Shown: positions 27,498 through 36,932, counted from the first letter of the stretch. The stretch: DNA of 64,000 bases from Myceligenerans salitolerans (GCF_017349295.1 NZ_JAFMPK010000047.1:731527-795526), one strand, 5' to 3'. Notes: generated by a model not told the origin, from the letters alone. Translations and numbers: made by a program.

Positions 27498-28352
27498 ATG
27501 AACGCGCATTCCGTGACCCACTCAGATGCCCACCCCGGGGCTGCCCGCCAGGCTCTCAGGCTGCCCACGACGGTACCGGCGCTGCTCGCGCTGGACATAG
27601 ACGGCACGCTACTGGTCACCGGGCAGAAGATCCCGGCGGCCACGGTCCGCGCGGTGCGCGCCGTGGTCGCTGCCGGGCACAGCGTCGTGCTGGCCACGGG
27701 CCGATCTCTGGCCGGAGTGCGGCCGGTCGTGCGGCAGCTGGGACTCCGGTCGGGCGCGGTCGTATGTTCGAACGGCGCGGTCATCGCTCGCATCTGCGGC
27801 CGTCGCCTGATCGTGGAGCAGCACGTCACGTTCGACCCGAAGACCGTGCTGCTGCGCGTGTGCGGCGCGGCACCGGACGCGCTCCTGGCCGTCGAGGACC
27901 TCGAGCGCGGCGGCTGGCGCGTGAGCCAGAAGTTCCCCCGCGGCCGACTCAACGGACCCCAGCACCGCGTGCGCTGGGAACACGACCTGTGGGACAGGCC
28001 CACCACCCGCGCCGTCATCCACGCCGACGACGCCGCCGACCTGACCGGCGAGCTGTCCTGGTGCGGAGTAACCGTGACTGCGGCCGGGGCCGACTGGCTC
28101 GACGTGAACGCGAAGAACCTATCCAAGGCCACCGGACTCGAACAGGTCCGCCTCGCCGCCGGCATCGACAAGGACGCCACGATCGCCGTCGGCGACGCGG
28201 CGAACGACGTTCCCGCGTTCGAGTGGGCCGCCACCGCCGTCGCGATGGGCCAGGCCCACGACGAGGTCAAGGCCGCCGCAGACATGGTCACCGGCACCAT
28301 CGACGAGCACGGGCTCGTGTCGGTACTGCACGCGCTGGCGGCCCTGCGATGA
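27498..28352 (+). CDS. Cof-type HAD phosphatase
   Basis: 284 residues, intact HAD. Motif I is LLALDIDGTLLVTG, motif II VVLATGRSL, motif IV IAVGDAANDVPAFEWA, with a C2 cap between them. ATG 27498 follows AAGGAG at 7 bases. The N-terminal 25 residues are a polar extension. It is likely a sugar-phosphate or nucleotide-phosphate phosphatase. The stop overlaps the next start (ATGA), so the downstream hypothetical protein is coupled. Confidence 0.85.
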   Translation: MNAHSVTHSDAHPGAARQALRLPTTVPALLALDIDGTLLVTGQKIPAATVRAVRAVVAAGHSVVLATGRSLAGVRPVVRQLGLRSGAVVCSNGAVIARICGRRLIVEQHVTFDPKTVLLRVCGAAPDALLAVEDLERGGWRVSQKFPRGRLNGPQHRVRWEHDLWDRPTTRAVIHADDAADLTGELSWCGVTVTAAGADWLDVNAKNLSKATGLEQVRLAAGIDKDATIAVGDAANDVPAFEWAATAVAMGQAHDEVKAAADMVTGTIDEHGLVSVLHALAALR

Positions 28353-29056
28353 ACACGCCAGCACCTCGACACGATGCCGACTCGAAGCGTCCGGACGCAC
28401 CCGCCAAGCCGGAGAGCATCATCCCGGCCACCGTCCTGAACAGCCTGTCCGACGGCGAGCGCGTGGTGCTCTGGTGCCAGATCGGGCACCTGCCCGGAAC
28501 CGACGCGAGAGTCTCCATTACGCGAGTCGGTAGCCGGTTCGACGCCGTCGTCCACACCGCCGAGGCATCACCGACCCTGATGCTGCAGGCGAGCGCCGAC
28601 GCGGCGTCGTACACGATCGTGCGCCAAGAGCCGGACCACGTCCTGGCCACCGAGAGCCACACCGACGAAGCGACCGCCGACCGGTGGCTGACCGCCGCGC
28701 GCGCCGGGACCGCGACGTCGTGGACCAATGACCCCGACGACTTCGCCCACGTGAAGAACTGGATCGTCGCCCATGCACCCGACGGCTTGTTCACCGCGAC
28801 CACCAGCCACGGCGTCGGGATCGGCATCGCCAGCCACGCCGTTCGAGCCAGTGGCGCCGAGGTAGCACTGCTCACCGGCACCGACGTGATCGCGTCCCCG
28901 CGCTGCTCGACGTCGGTGACCCGGCTGTACAAGCTGATCGCCAGGTGGCGCTACGCGGGCGCGCCGTACACCGAGCAGCTCCCCGTCGCCCTGTTCCGGC
29001 AGAGCGATGGCTGGCGGGTACGACTTGTCGTACCCGGGACGGAGGACGCGAGATGA
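28349..29056 (+). CDS. Hypothetical protein coupled to HAD phosphatase
   Basis: 235 residues, soluble, mixed alpha/beta, with a Pro/Asp-rich N-terminal 25 residues. Visible landmarks are SDGERVVLWCQIGHLPG, TTSHGVGIGIASHAVR and a final basic WRVRLVVPG. I see no catalytic motif that I recognise. Coupled by ATGA to the HAD gene and thus probably part of that pathway. Confidence 0.65.
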   Translation: MNTPAPRHDADSKRPDAPAKPESIIPATVLNSLSDGERVVLWCQIGHLPGTDARVSITRVGSRFDAVVHTAEASPTLMLQASADAASYTIVRQEPDHVLATESHTDEATADRWLTAARAGTATSWTNDPDDFAHVKNWIVAHAPDGLFTATTSHGVGIGIASHAVRASGAEVALLTGTDVIASPRCSTSVTRLYKLIARWRYAGAPYTEQLPVALFRQSDGWRVRLVVPGTEDAR

Positions 29057-29143
29057 GAGCGCCCGGGGGGCCACTCACCCACCGCATGATGTTCGCGACG
29101 AAGATGACGGCGTACGCCGACCTCGTCTGGGAAGGCTGACGGA

Positions 29144-29443
29144 GTTCAGGCCGCGAAGCCCGCCTCGGCCAGCAGCGCGTCCCGGTTCGCGAGCACGAAC
29201 TCCTTGAGCGCAGCTGGCTTGAGGTCGATGGCTCCGAGCGAATCGTCGGTCAGCGGCACGTAGTCCAGGTCGTAGCCGCCACGTTCGGGCTTGCTGAACT
29301 CCGACCCGTACCGCTCGGTCAGGTTCAACGACCTCAGCCGCGCGACGAAGAAGTACTGGATCGCCACACCCGCATCCGTGAGATCCGACGAGACGAACAC
29401 CCGCTGGTACCCGTCCGCCGTCGCGCCGAGTTCCTCAGCCAGC
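29144..29443. repeat. 300-bp direct repeat, copy 1
   Basis: Covers the 3' end of the intact Nudix gene. It aligns without gaps to 40103-40402 at an offset of 10,959 bases, about nine-tenths identical by eye, in the same orientation. The two copies bracket the GmrSD, integrase and sigma-CAP genes. Confidence 0.85.
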
Positions 29444-29622
29444 TCACGACGCAGCGCATCCTCGACCGTGGCGTCCGACTCCTCGACACCGCCGCCGGGC
29501 GAAGTCCAGTACGGGTCCTGCCCCGGCTTGGTCCGCTTGATCAGAACCAACCGGCCCACGTCGTCGATCACGATCCCCCGGGCTCCCCGACGCCCGACCT
29601 TGATCCCCACAGCAGCGCTCAT
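29146..29622 (-). CDS. Nudix hydrolase (intact copy of a duplicated gene)
   Basis: 158 residues. Nudix box is GGGVEESDATVEDAL then RRELAEELGAT, and GRRGARGIVIDDVGRLVL is the first strand. ATG 29622 has GGAG 6 bases upstream; the longer open frame to 29829 is not protein-like. The last 100 codons lie in a 300-bp block repeated at 40103-40402, where they survive as a truncated copy. Confidence 0.85.
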   Translation of the reverse strand: MSAAVGIKVGRRGARGIVIDDVGRLVLIKRTKPGQDPYWTSPGGGVEESDATVEDALRRELAEELGATADGYQRVFVSSDLTDAGVAIQYFFVARLRSLNLTERYGSEFSKPERGGYDLDYVPLTDDSLGAIDLKPAALKEFVLANRDALLAEAGFAA

Positions 29623-30297
29623 CCGTCGTCTCCATCTCCTGTACGAGCGGCGTTCCCGCCCCTGACACCGGCAAACCACCACGCTAGCGACCACAACATG
29701 CCTACGCGCCCGCGCGTACATGGACGGTCGACGCCTGTTCAGCAGGTCTGGCCGTTCCGGGTCCACGTGTCCGGGAGGCGCCTGCGCCGCCGCTTCACGG
29801 TGCTCATCAAGCTCAACTGTGACCGACACGTGTACCAGCGGGACGTTGTCGCCGACGTCCGGGCGTCCTCCATGCAGATGCGCTACCGCGCAACGATGGC
29901 GGCGCTGGGGCGGTTCTGACCTGCTCCGACGGTGTCTGCGCGGTTTCTTGGCGCGGCTTCTCCATGCGGTTTCGGCCCGTTCTGAGTGGCAACGTGGCGG
30001 ACATGGACGTCCGTCAGCCAGCTGAGGTCAACCGCCGCACTCGTGCTGTGGTCACGGCCGAAGGATCGGGCGATTCGACCATCACGGGTTCTGTTGATTC
30101 AACATCACCGGAGAAGCCGGGCGAAGGACCTCGCCTCCGTCTCGTTCTCGCCTTCGTGCGCCCGGCTCCGATCGACGTCAACGGCCGCCCTGATCACGCC
30201 GTCACGACGCGCGCCCGGAGTGTGAATCGGACACCGCCTTGCAGCTGCGGTCCCGAGAGATCTTGCAGGGACAATCGACACCGCTGCGGCTGCGTGA
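29623..30297. other. 675-base gap without a convincing gene
   Basis: Frames on both strands are Arg/Pro-rich and lack ribosome sites. It holds the first copy of a 27-bp repeat (30212-30238) and otherwise nothing I can support. It may be a decayed recombination scar. Confidence 0.5.
30212..30238 (+). repeat. 27-bp direct repeat, copy 1 (left of GmrSD gene)
   Basis: CGCCCGG then AGTGTGAATCGGACACCGCC. Matches 32535-32561 at 24 of 27 positions in the same orientation; the pair encloses the GmrSD-like gene. Confidence 0.6.
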
Positions 30298-32445
30298 CTA
30301 CGACTCCTCCGTGAGTCGGAGGACGTCGTCGGGCGGTACTGCGTTCTGGAATTCTGAGCGGAGATCGCGTAGACGCCTGCCGTCGGCGACCGCCCAGAAG
30401 TACCACCCGTTGGTCGCCTTCTGGCGCAGGGCGTGTCCCGCTGCCGAGGGCGTCATGTAGAGGCGGCCGTCGAGCTCGATTGCGCCATCTGCGGTCAGCG
30501 TGGCTTCGCGTCCCTTGAAGTCGCGGTGGGTAGCGATGAGCTTGTCGCCGGCGCTCAGGAGACCGGCCTGGAGCAGATGCTTGAGTTCGACCCAGTCGCC
30601 CGCCTTCGTCTGAGGGTCGACAACCTTCCCGTGGTGGCCCTCGGGAACCGGCCACACGTGCAGGAACGTGTCGATGAGTTCCCCCGTCCGCGCATCGATG
30701 AGTTCCTCGTCCCAGGCGTGGTCCGCCGTCCGGCTGACCACCCGCCCGGTCAGGGTGATCGTGTTGTGGTCCAGCAGCGCTGCGCGCTTAGACACCCACG
30801 GCCCGTTGGAGACCTTGGAGTTGAGCGACTTGGTAAGGAGCGTCAGATTGCCGAGTCGGTGCACACGTGCTTGACGCTCCTCTGCTTCCTCCGGCGTCTC
30901 TACTGGCCACGTGGCCTGCCAGGTACGAGGCAGCAGGTGCTCGATCGGGTAGCCCTTGCGCTCCACCTGTGGCTGACCGGTCTCGGCGCGATAGTAGTTC
31001 TCGGCGGCTTCGAGGAACATGCGCAGGCGGGCGCGGGGGAAGCGCCGGTAGGCAGCTTCCATGGCGAGCGTCTGCCTCACCTCTTCATCCCCGGGCCAGT
31101 AGGTGCTCGTGACGTTCAGTCGAGCGAGATGACCAGTGACGCGCTCGACGAGTTCGTCGGCGGGGGTGGTTGCGTTCGACGCGATGATGTCGGCGATGAT
31201 TCGGCCGAGGTCGCTTCCGGCGAGACGCAGGAACTGTCGGCGAACGACCCAGCTCTCGGCGGTGCGGATGGCGCGGTCGATCGTCGTCTGGGGCAGGCTG
31301 CGGCTCGGCTCGTGAAGCCAGATGAGGAGGGGTTTGAGGAGCTCGACGCCGGAAGCCTGCATCCGGTAGACGGCCATCTGCGTCGCGTCGAGGCTTCCAC
31401 CGGCTTGAGACGCTGCGTGGGTCCACGCCTCGTACTGGATTGCCTGCTGCTTGATGACCGGTAGCAGGTCAGCCATCTTGTAGCCCGACTCCAGCTCGAC
31501 GTACGACTTGAACCGGTTGAAGGTGGACTGAGGGCTGACTTCCTCGCCCGTGCGCGAGGTGAGCCACTGGTTGAGGAACAGCGAGCTTCGGCTGACCAGG
31601 GTGCGCCCGACGCTCACCTCCTTCATCCAGAACTTTGTCTCGAAAGGCCAGTCCTCGCGGTAGGCGCGAAGGGTGTCGCCGCCCTCGGCCTCCAGGCGCT
31701 GGAACACGAAGTTGCGGACGAGGTCCGCAGCTGTCAATGGCGTTCCGCGAGCGTTGAGGGTCTCGAAGATCTCCTGGGAGTTCTCCGTGGCTTCCAGTTC
31801 GATGGAGACCAGCTGGAGACCGTCAAGGAGGACGGCTGTGAGCTCCTTGGCCTTGGTCTCGAAGTCGGCCGACTCTGGGGCCCCGAGCCACTGTTCGACG
31901 ACCGTCGTGAAGTACGCATGGGCCGCGACGATCTGCGACTCGGAGTGCTGCAGGTTGGCGTGGTCGATCGGAGGCTCAGAGATCATGACCTCGTCGAACG
32001 CGGTTCGATCGCTGTTGAGGTGTCGGACCTTGAGCTGGACCTCATCCTCATCGACGTAGATCTCGTCGTTGTGGGTCAGGCGCTCAAGCTGGCCCGACAG
32101 GCGGGGAAGATCGGCCTGCGCCAGAAGGGCCCCGGCTGCGTCCGCGAGGATCTGCAGCGTCGTCAGGCGCTGCTGCCCGTCGATGACGTTCCACGTCGTC
32201 AGACGCTTGCTACTGGTCTGGTGAGACTGGAGCACCACCGCGCCGAGGAAATGCGACGCGTTGAGGCGCGGCTCTGCGATCCGAAGTTCGGCGACCCGGC
32301 GGATGTCCTTCCAGAGCGGCTCCCACTGCTCGTCTTCCTTCCAGACGTAGGGACGCTGGAACAGGGGGATCACGAAGTGCTGCGGCAGGTTGAACAACTG
32401 CAGCGGCGTCCGCTTGAAGGTCTCCACGCGGCCATCCTTCCCCAT
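30298..32445 (-). CDS. GmrSD-type restriction endonuclease with RAMA-like tail
   Basis: About 715 residues. The N-terminal DUF262 (GmrS-like) domain has IPLFQRPYVW and the nucleotide-binding DGQQRLTTLQ near residue 90. A long helical middle follows. The GmrD-type DUF1524 His-Asn nuclease is seen as YPIEHLLPRTW near 503 and HRLGNLTLLTKSLNSKVSN near 531. The C-terminal 90 residues (LLQAGLLSAGDKLIAT through NGWYFWAV) look like a RAMA domain, found in proteins that sense or handle modified DNA. The family restricts DNA with glucosylated or phosphorothioated bases. Start is 32445 (ATG); GTG 32463 would add six residues. An orphan, single-gene defence unit. Confidence 0.85.
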   Translation of the reverse strand: MGKDGRVETFKRTPLQLFNLPQHFVIPLFQRPYVWKEDEQWEPLWKDIRRVAELRIAEPRLNASHFLGAVVLQSHQTSSKRLTTWNVIDGQQRLTTLQILADAAGALLAQADLPRLSGQLERLTHNDEIYVDEDEVQLKVRHLNSDRTAFDEVMISEPPIDHANLQHSESQIVAAHAYFTTVVEQWLGAPESADFETKAKELTAVLLDGLQLVSIELEATENSQEIFETLNARGTPLTAADLVRNFVFQRLEAEGGDTLRAYREDWPFETKFWMKEVSVGRTLVSRSSLFLNQWLTSRTGEEVSPQSTFNRFKSYVELESGYKMADLLPVIKQQAIQYEAWTHAASQAGGSLDATQMAVYRMQASGVELLKPLLIWLHEPSRSLPQTTIDRAIRTAESWVVRRQFLRLAGSDLGRIIADIIASNATTPADELVERVTGHLARLNVTSTYWPGDEEVRQTLAMEAAYRRFPRARLRMFLEAAENYYRAETGQPQVERKGYPIEHLLPRTWQATWPVETPEEAEERQARVHRLGNLTLLTKSLNSKVSNGPWVSKRAALLDHNTITLTGRVVSRTADHAWDEELIDARTGELIDTFLHVWPVPEGHHGKVVDPQTKAGDWVELKHLLQAGLLSAGDKLIATHRDFKGREATLTADGAIELDGRLYMTPSAAGHALRQKATNGWYFWAVADGRRLRDLRSEFQNAVPPDDVLRLTEES

Positions 32446-32534
32446 CCCACCTGGCTCTGGCACGGCCGCCCGGAACGCCTAACTCGGCGAGCCAACCGCT
32501 CCACCACCTACGCCGTCACGAACGGACCGGAGCA

Positions 32535-32561
32535 CGCCCGGCCTGTGAACCGGACACCGCC
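32535..32561 (+). repeat. 27-bp direct repeat, copy 2 (right of GmrSD gene)
   Basis: CGCCCGG then CCTGTGAACCGGACACCGCC, 24 of 27 identical to 30212-30238. Lies between the divergent GmrSD gene and the gene at 32583. Confidence 0.6.
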
Positions 32562-32582
32562 GTGGTGCGGGACGATGTCTCC

Positions 32583-33794
32583 ATGCCTTCCGCGCTCGCC
32601 GACGCCGTCCTGCCCCTGATCCGCACCCGCGCGGATCTGCACCGCTGGTCGGCGGCGAACGCGCACGGCGCTCAGATGCACGCCGCCGCTGACCTGCTGG
32701 AGGACGCAGCCGACACCGACCCCACCGAGGCCCTGGACGTCACACGCCGCGCGATCGATTCGAGCCTGAAGATCATCATGCGCGCCGACGACTCCTCAGG
32801 AATCATCGGCAACGCAATCCAACGCCTGCTCGAACTACATGCCGATTTCGCCTACCGGGCCACACCACCAGCAAGCAGGCTGGTGGACTGGATGGTCAAG
32901 GTGACGTTCGTCGAGGGCGGGGGCATGTTCGAGGCGGATCCGGCCCTCTACGCGGACGCGCTCGGCGAGGCGGGTCTTGCCCGGTACCGCGACAAGATCG
33001 ACCAGATCGCCGCCACCCCCGACCGGTCCGACGACTTCCATGTCGGCTGGGCCTACCGACGCCTGGCCGTCGCGCAACGCGATATCGACCAGATCATCCG
33101 CCTGCACGTACGTGACCGAAAGGTCGCAGCCTGGCTCCAGGACACCGCCGAAGCTCTGGAATGGGTCGGTGAGCACGAGCTCGCCCTGGACTACGCCCGC
33201 CAAGGCGTCGACTTCGGCCACGGCCACCAATCCAAACAAGCCGCCCGCTACTGGCTCGACCTGCTCGCCAAGCGCCGTCCGGACCGGCTCGAGGAAGCCG
33301 CGGTGTACGTGTTCCGGCGATGGCCGACCGCCTCGTGGGCCGCACGCCTGCACAAGATCGCCGTCACGAACGACACCTGGGACCTGTACACCGAGGAGGT
33401 CACCGCTGCCCTGACCGCTTCCCCGCTGGGACCGCGCGACGTCGTCATCTTCACCCTGCGCAGCCTTGAGGATGTCCCGACCGCGTGGCGACTCGCCCAC
33501 GACCTGAACCTCACATCGACGGACGTGTGGGAAGACCTCGTGGCCGCGTACGAGAAGACCGACCCGATCGCCGTCATCCGCATCCAACAGGACCTCGTCG
33601 AGGCCGAGCTCCAAGACGCGGGCGCCGCCCACTACAAGCGGGCCGCCCGCCGCCTCAGACACCTGCGCGCCACCCTCAAACGCCACGACGCCGCCCTGGA
33701 CGACGTCGACCACTGGATCACCGACCTGCGCAACCGCCACAAGAACCGCCCCCGCCTCCAGACCGAATTCGACCGCGCCGGACTCCCCCGCTGA
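32583..33794 (+). CDS. Helical-repeat protein, DUF6880-like
   Basis: 403 residues, almost wholly alpha-helical with TPR-like pairs (ALEWVGEHELALDYARQGVD is a clear unit near residue 210). The sequence resembles the long helical domain that accompanies SWIM-type zinc-finger proteins (DUF6880), but no zinc finger is present here. No catalytic motif is seen. It lies divergent from the GmrSD gene. A scaffold role is a guess. Confidence 0.6.
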   Translation: MPSALADAVLPLIRTRADLHRWSAANAHGAQMHAAADLLEDAADTDPTEALDVTRRAIDSSLKIIMRADDSSGIIGNAIQRLLELHADFAYRATPPASRLVDWMVKVTFVEGGGMFEADPALYADALGEAGLARYRDKIDQIAATPDRSDDFHVGWAYRRLAVAQRDIDQIIRLHVRDRKVAAWLQDTAEALEWVGEHELALDYARQGVDFGHGHQSKQAARYWLDLLAKRRPDRLEEAAVYVFRRWPTASWAARLHKIAVTNDTWDLYTEEVTAALTASPLGPRDVVIFTLRSLEDVPTAWRLAHDLNLTSTDVWEDLVAAYEKTDPIAVIRIQQDLVEAELQDAGAAHYKRAARRLRHLRATLKRHDAALDDVDHWITDLRNRHKNRPRLQTEFDRAGLPR

Positions 33795-33903
33795 CCAGCG
33801 CGCGTTGCCTGCGCACAGCGGTATGCTCACGCGCCGTGACCAGGCCATACGGGCCGAGCGCCATGGCCTGCTCAGGTTCGACCAGGGGACGGAGACGAGA
33901 CCG

Positions 33904-34953
33904 ATGATCGAGACGACCAAGGCGATCGCTGATGCCATTGCGTCTCACACCGAGGCGCTGTTCGGCAAGAAATGGACCGAGATCCTCTCCTGGACCGTCT
34001 ATGGCGCCGCAGCAGTCTGGCTGTACTGGCACCTCCTCTCGGCCGATGGCGATGGGACGATTCGCATGGATCAGGTAGAGCGACGCCCTCTCGACGGCGT
34101 GAGTTCGCTCCTCGCAGAGCTGGACGCGGCGCCGCCCGCCTGGCTGTATGAGGCGATCACTTGGTCCACCTCGCCGGACCGCTCCGCACTCGTTGCCATC
34201 CTGGCGATACTCTGCGCCGCGGCAGCGATCACGTCCGCCCGGAGCCCGAATCCGGGCTGGGCGATCCTCACGGTTCTCCGGGGTCTGGCAGCCGTACAGG
34301 GCGGAGGCATGCACGCCCTCTGGATCACGGCTGCCGCGATCGCCGCCCCGGTTGCTGTCTCGATCCTGTTGGGACTCCTGCAAGGGTGCCGGAAGGTGAA
34401 GGACAAGACCCACACGCCGCTCTACACGACGCAGCAGCTCCTCAACGTTTTCGTCCCGTTCGGCCTGGTTCTTGCAGCACCCATTGTTGCCCTCTTCCAC
34501 CTTGTGAAGTGCTTCAGCATGCCCCGTCGCGAAGACGCCGGTGCCCTGGAGCTATCCTCGGTATCCCTCCGTGCGCTTCGTGACAGCGGAGACGCGGAAG
34601 ACCGACGGACGGCGCACCACGCGCTCGTGATTGCGGGAGCGCTCCTCGCCATGCCCGACGAGCGCGACGACCACGCACGATCTCTCTCCTGGATCATGAC
34701 CGGTCCCACAGGCGCCAGAATTCCCGATCAATCAGCAACCGACGCCGCGCTTCGCCAGGTAGCGCGGCAGTACGAGACCCACCACGACCCAAACGTCGCC
34801 GAACAGACATCTCGCAGCCGCCAAGGGGCTCTCTACTGCGGGACTACTTGGCGCCACACGAGCCGACCGAATCCGAAACCGACGACCCGGGCACCGAGCC
34901 CAACCACTGATCACGTGCGGCCGCCCGTCCGCCCAGTCCCACAGCCGACGTGA
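33904..34953 (+). CDS. Membrane protein of unknown function
   Basis: 349 residues. Hydrophobic segments lie near residues 28-45, 96-112, 120-150 (probably two helices) and 180-200, ending at a basic KCFSMPRRED. The C-terminal 140 residues are soluble and end in a Pro/Arg-rich tail. ATG 33904 follows GGAGACGAGACC. No family is recognised. It is the last gene before the integrase and so lies at the edge of the presumed island. Confidence 0.65.
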   Translation: MIETTKAIADAIASHTEALFGKKWTEILSWTVYGAAAVWLYWHLLSADGDGTIRMDQVERRPLDGVSSLLAELDAAPPAWLYEAITWSTSPDRSALVAILAILCAAAAITSARSPNPGWAILTVLRGLAAVQGGGMHALWITAAAIAAPVAVSILLGLLQGCRKVKDKTHTPLYTTQQLLNVFVPFGLVLAAPIVALFHLVKCFSMPRREDAGALELSSVSLRALRDSGDAEDRRTAHHALVIAGALLAMPDERDDHARSLSWIMTGPTGARIPDQSATDAALRQVARQYETHHDPNVAEQTSRSRQGALYCGTTWRHTSRPNPKPTTRAPSPTTDHVRPPVRPVPQPT

Positions 34954-35029
34954 CGGGTTGTGGCCGTGACCTCGAATGAGGCCACGGCCACACCCGTTAG
35001 GGATCAGCCGACGTCTGCAGCCACAGGGC

Positions 35030-36346
35030 TCAACCTGGAGGCCGTCGCTGAACGACGCGGAGGTGCCCCCGAGAGGCTCGCCGCGGCGCGATGGGAACGA
35101 CCGTCGCAGTCGCCGCGCGCTGGGCGACGTCGGGGTCCGAGGACTCCACGATCGCCTGGAGCACGTCGCGCACGTCAGGTGCGATGTCGCGGCGGGCGAT
35201 GTAGTGCAGTTGCGTTGTCCCCTGCGGCTTGTGGCCGAGCACCTGGCCGGCGACGTGGTCCCCGTACTTCTCGGCGATGGCGGTCGCGGCCGTCGACCGG
35301 AGCTTGTGGAAGGAGACGCGGTGCGGGTCGAGCGTCCCCTTCGACTTCTCGACGACCCGGTCGACGATCTTGCCTGCGTTGCCCGAGTTCCAGGCGGTGC
35401 CGTTGCGTGTGGGGAAGACCCAGCCGGAGGGTTTCGCGTCGTCGGGTCGAATCCTGACCAGTGCTTCGACGACCGCGGGTGGCAGGAGCACGGTCCGTTT
35501 GCTGAACTCGGTCTTCGGCGCCTCTTGGCGGAACGCTCCCTTGCCGGTCAGCTCCACCTGGGTGCCCGAGACCGAGACGGTCGGCGACGGGCCGTCGAGC
35601 ACGAGGTCGCCCCAGCGCAGCACGATCGCCTCACCGACTCGCAGCGCTGTCCCGAGCAGCAGCACGAGCAGCGTGTCGAGGTTGGTGGCGGTGACCCGCG
35701 TGATCTTCAGCGTGGGCTCGTCACGCAGAATCCGTCGCATGGTCTGCAGTTCCTCCGCCTCCAGGGCGACCGGCCGCGGGTCGTGTCGTCGCACGGGCGA
35801 GACTCCCGCCATCGGATCCGTCAGCAGAATCCCGAGCCGCACGGCCGACCGGAACGCACCGCGCAGGGCGACGCGGATCTCCTCGGCTCGCCCGCGGGAG
35901 ATGCGCTTGTGGCCATCGAGCCACTGCTCCAAGGCGAGGGTCGTGACCTCGTCCAGGGGCAGGTTCCCGATGCCCCCTTCCTCCGCGCAGACGTAGTTGA
36001 TCGCACGCTTCGTGTGAACGAGCGACTGAGGCCGCAGAGGCGTCTCGCCGCGACGCTCGGTGGCATCGGGACGCGACCAGAACGCCGTGGACTCCGCCTC
36101 GAGCCGGTTATACCAGTCCCAGCACAGCTCGCCGACCGTCGCCACGCTCGCGACCACCGTCGTGCCAAGGAGCTCGTCGACCTTGTCCTTGCAGTTGTCC
36201 TTGGCGGCCTGCTTGGTCGGGCCGGTGGCGGACGTCGTGCTCTCCTCGCCGAGGAGGTTGCAGTACCGCACGCGAGCCCGCCAGCGTTTGTTGGCCTGCT
36301 TCGAGGCGCTGATGTTCCCGTGGGTGCCGGGCTTGAGCTTCTCCAT
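35030..36346 (-). CDS. int: Tyrosine recombinase/phage-type integrase
   Basis: 438 residues. An N-terminal arm-binding domain (KANKRWRARVRYCN) and SAM-like core-binding domain precede the catalytic domain. That domain has LGTALRVGEAIVLRW (Arg I), VSFHKLRSTAATAIA (HxxR), LGHKPQGTTQLHYIA (His and catalytic Tyr). Start ATG 36346 shares one base with the xis stop, so the pair is co-translated. It would integrate or excise the element occupying the left of the window. No tRNA target is visible next to it, so the attachment site is not placed. Confidence 0.9.
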   Translation of the reverse strand: MEKLKPGTHGNISASKQANKRWRARVRYCNLLGEESTTSATGPTKQAAKDNCKDKVDELLGTTVVASVATVGELCWDWYNRLEAESTAFWSRPDATERRGETPLRPQSLVHTKRAINYVCAEEGGIGNLPLDEVTTLALEQWLDGHKRISRGRAEEIRVALRGAFRSAVRLGILLTDPMAGVSPVRRHDPRPVALEAEELQTMRRILRDEPTLKITRVTATNLDTLLVLLLGTALRVGEAIVLRWGDLVLDGPSPTVSVSGTQVELTGKGAFRQEAPKTEFSKRTVLLPPAVVEALVRIRPDDAKPSGWVFPTRNGTAWNSGNAGKIVDRVVEKSKGTLDPHRVSFHKLRSTAATAIAEKYGDHVAGQVLGHKPQGTTQLHYIARRDIAPDVRDVLQAIVESSDPDVAQRAATATVVPIAPRRASRGHLRVVQRRPPG

Positions 36347-36582
36347 CACGACACCGCCCTCGACTCGCTCCACTCCAGCAGGTCGCGCGGGTCGTACCGC
36401 ACGTGCCGGCCGTGGAGCCGGTAGCGGGGTCCGACGCCCTCGAAACCGGCACGACGCCACTTCTCCAGGGTGTGGACCGAGACGCCCAGCAGCTCCGCGG
36501 CCTCCTGGGGCGTGAAGTACCCCGTCATGGGAAGCGTGGCGTGGCGAGAAGGCTGACGGCCCGGGCGGTGCTTGCGGCTCAT
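36346..36582 (-). CDS. xis: Excisionase-type HTH protein
   Basis: 78 residues with a MerR-like winged helix: YFTPQEAAELLGVSVHTLEK then WRRAGFEGVGPRYRLHGRHVRY. This is the HTH_17 pattern typical of phage and ICE excisionases. ATG 36582 has GAGG close upstream; ATG 36528 (MTGYFTPQ) is an alternative with no ribosome site. Coupled to int. Confidence 0.82.
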   Translation of the reverse strand: MSRKHRPGRQPSRHATLPMTGYFTPQEAAELLGVSVHTLEKWRRAGFEGVGPRYRLHGRHVRYDPRDLLEWSESRAVS

Positions 36583-36758
36583 GCACCTCAGGAGTGCAAG
36601 GCCTGTCGCGCCGGGCCGTCTCCTGACGTCCCGGGCGCCTCGTGCCCGGCAGCGGGCTTCGGAATGCGTGTCCAATTCGTGTCACCTCTCGGTGTCACGA
36701 ACGGGTTCCTGCAGGTCAGAGGCCGAACATCCGGAAAGCAAGTACTTCTCGGTGTGAC

Positions 36759-36858
36759 TTCCGGGGTCCGGCGTATGTCCTGGCTGACGACATTCTGGCT
36801 GTTCAGCGCCGCGGGCGGGGCTGCCCGGGTGCCGTATCCAGACGTCGCTGGACGGACC
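36759..36858 (+). repeat. 100-bp direct repeat, copy 1
   Basis: Starts TTCCGGGGTCCGGCG and ends GACGTCGCTGGACGGACC; differs from 37760-37859 at about three positions. The two copies flank the SDR gene, 1001 bases apart. This 350-base gap (36583-36932) between xis and the SDR gene holds no gene I can support. Confidence 0.85.
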
Positions 36859-36932
36859 GCGCTGAGGCTTGAGTGGTCGCCCTGCCCGCCGGCAAAGGTG
36901 CGAGCGGTTCCCGTCGTCCTCAGTCTTGGTCC

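Noticed and set aside
26846-28348. Long upstream extension of the gene at 28349
   Set aside because: The extension is Arg/Pro/Gly-rich and overlaps two HAD genes in other frames; the ATGA-coupled start at 28349 is better.
29698-29919. Small plus-strand frame in the 29623-30297 gap
   Set aside because: Arg/Val-rich, no ribosome site and no resemblance to any family.
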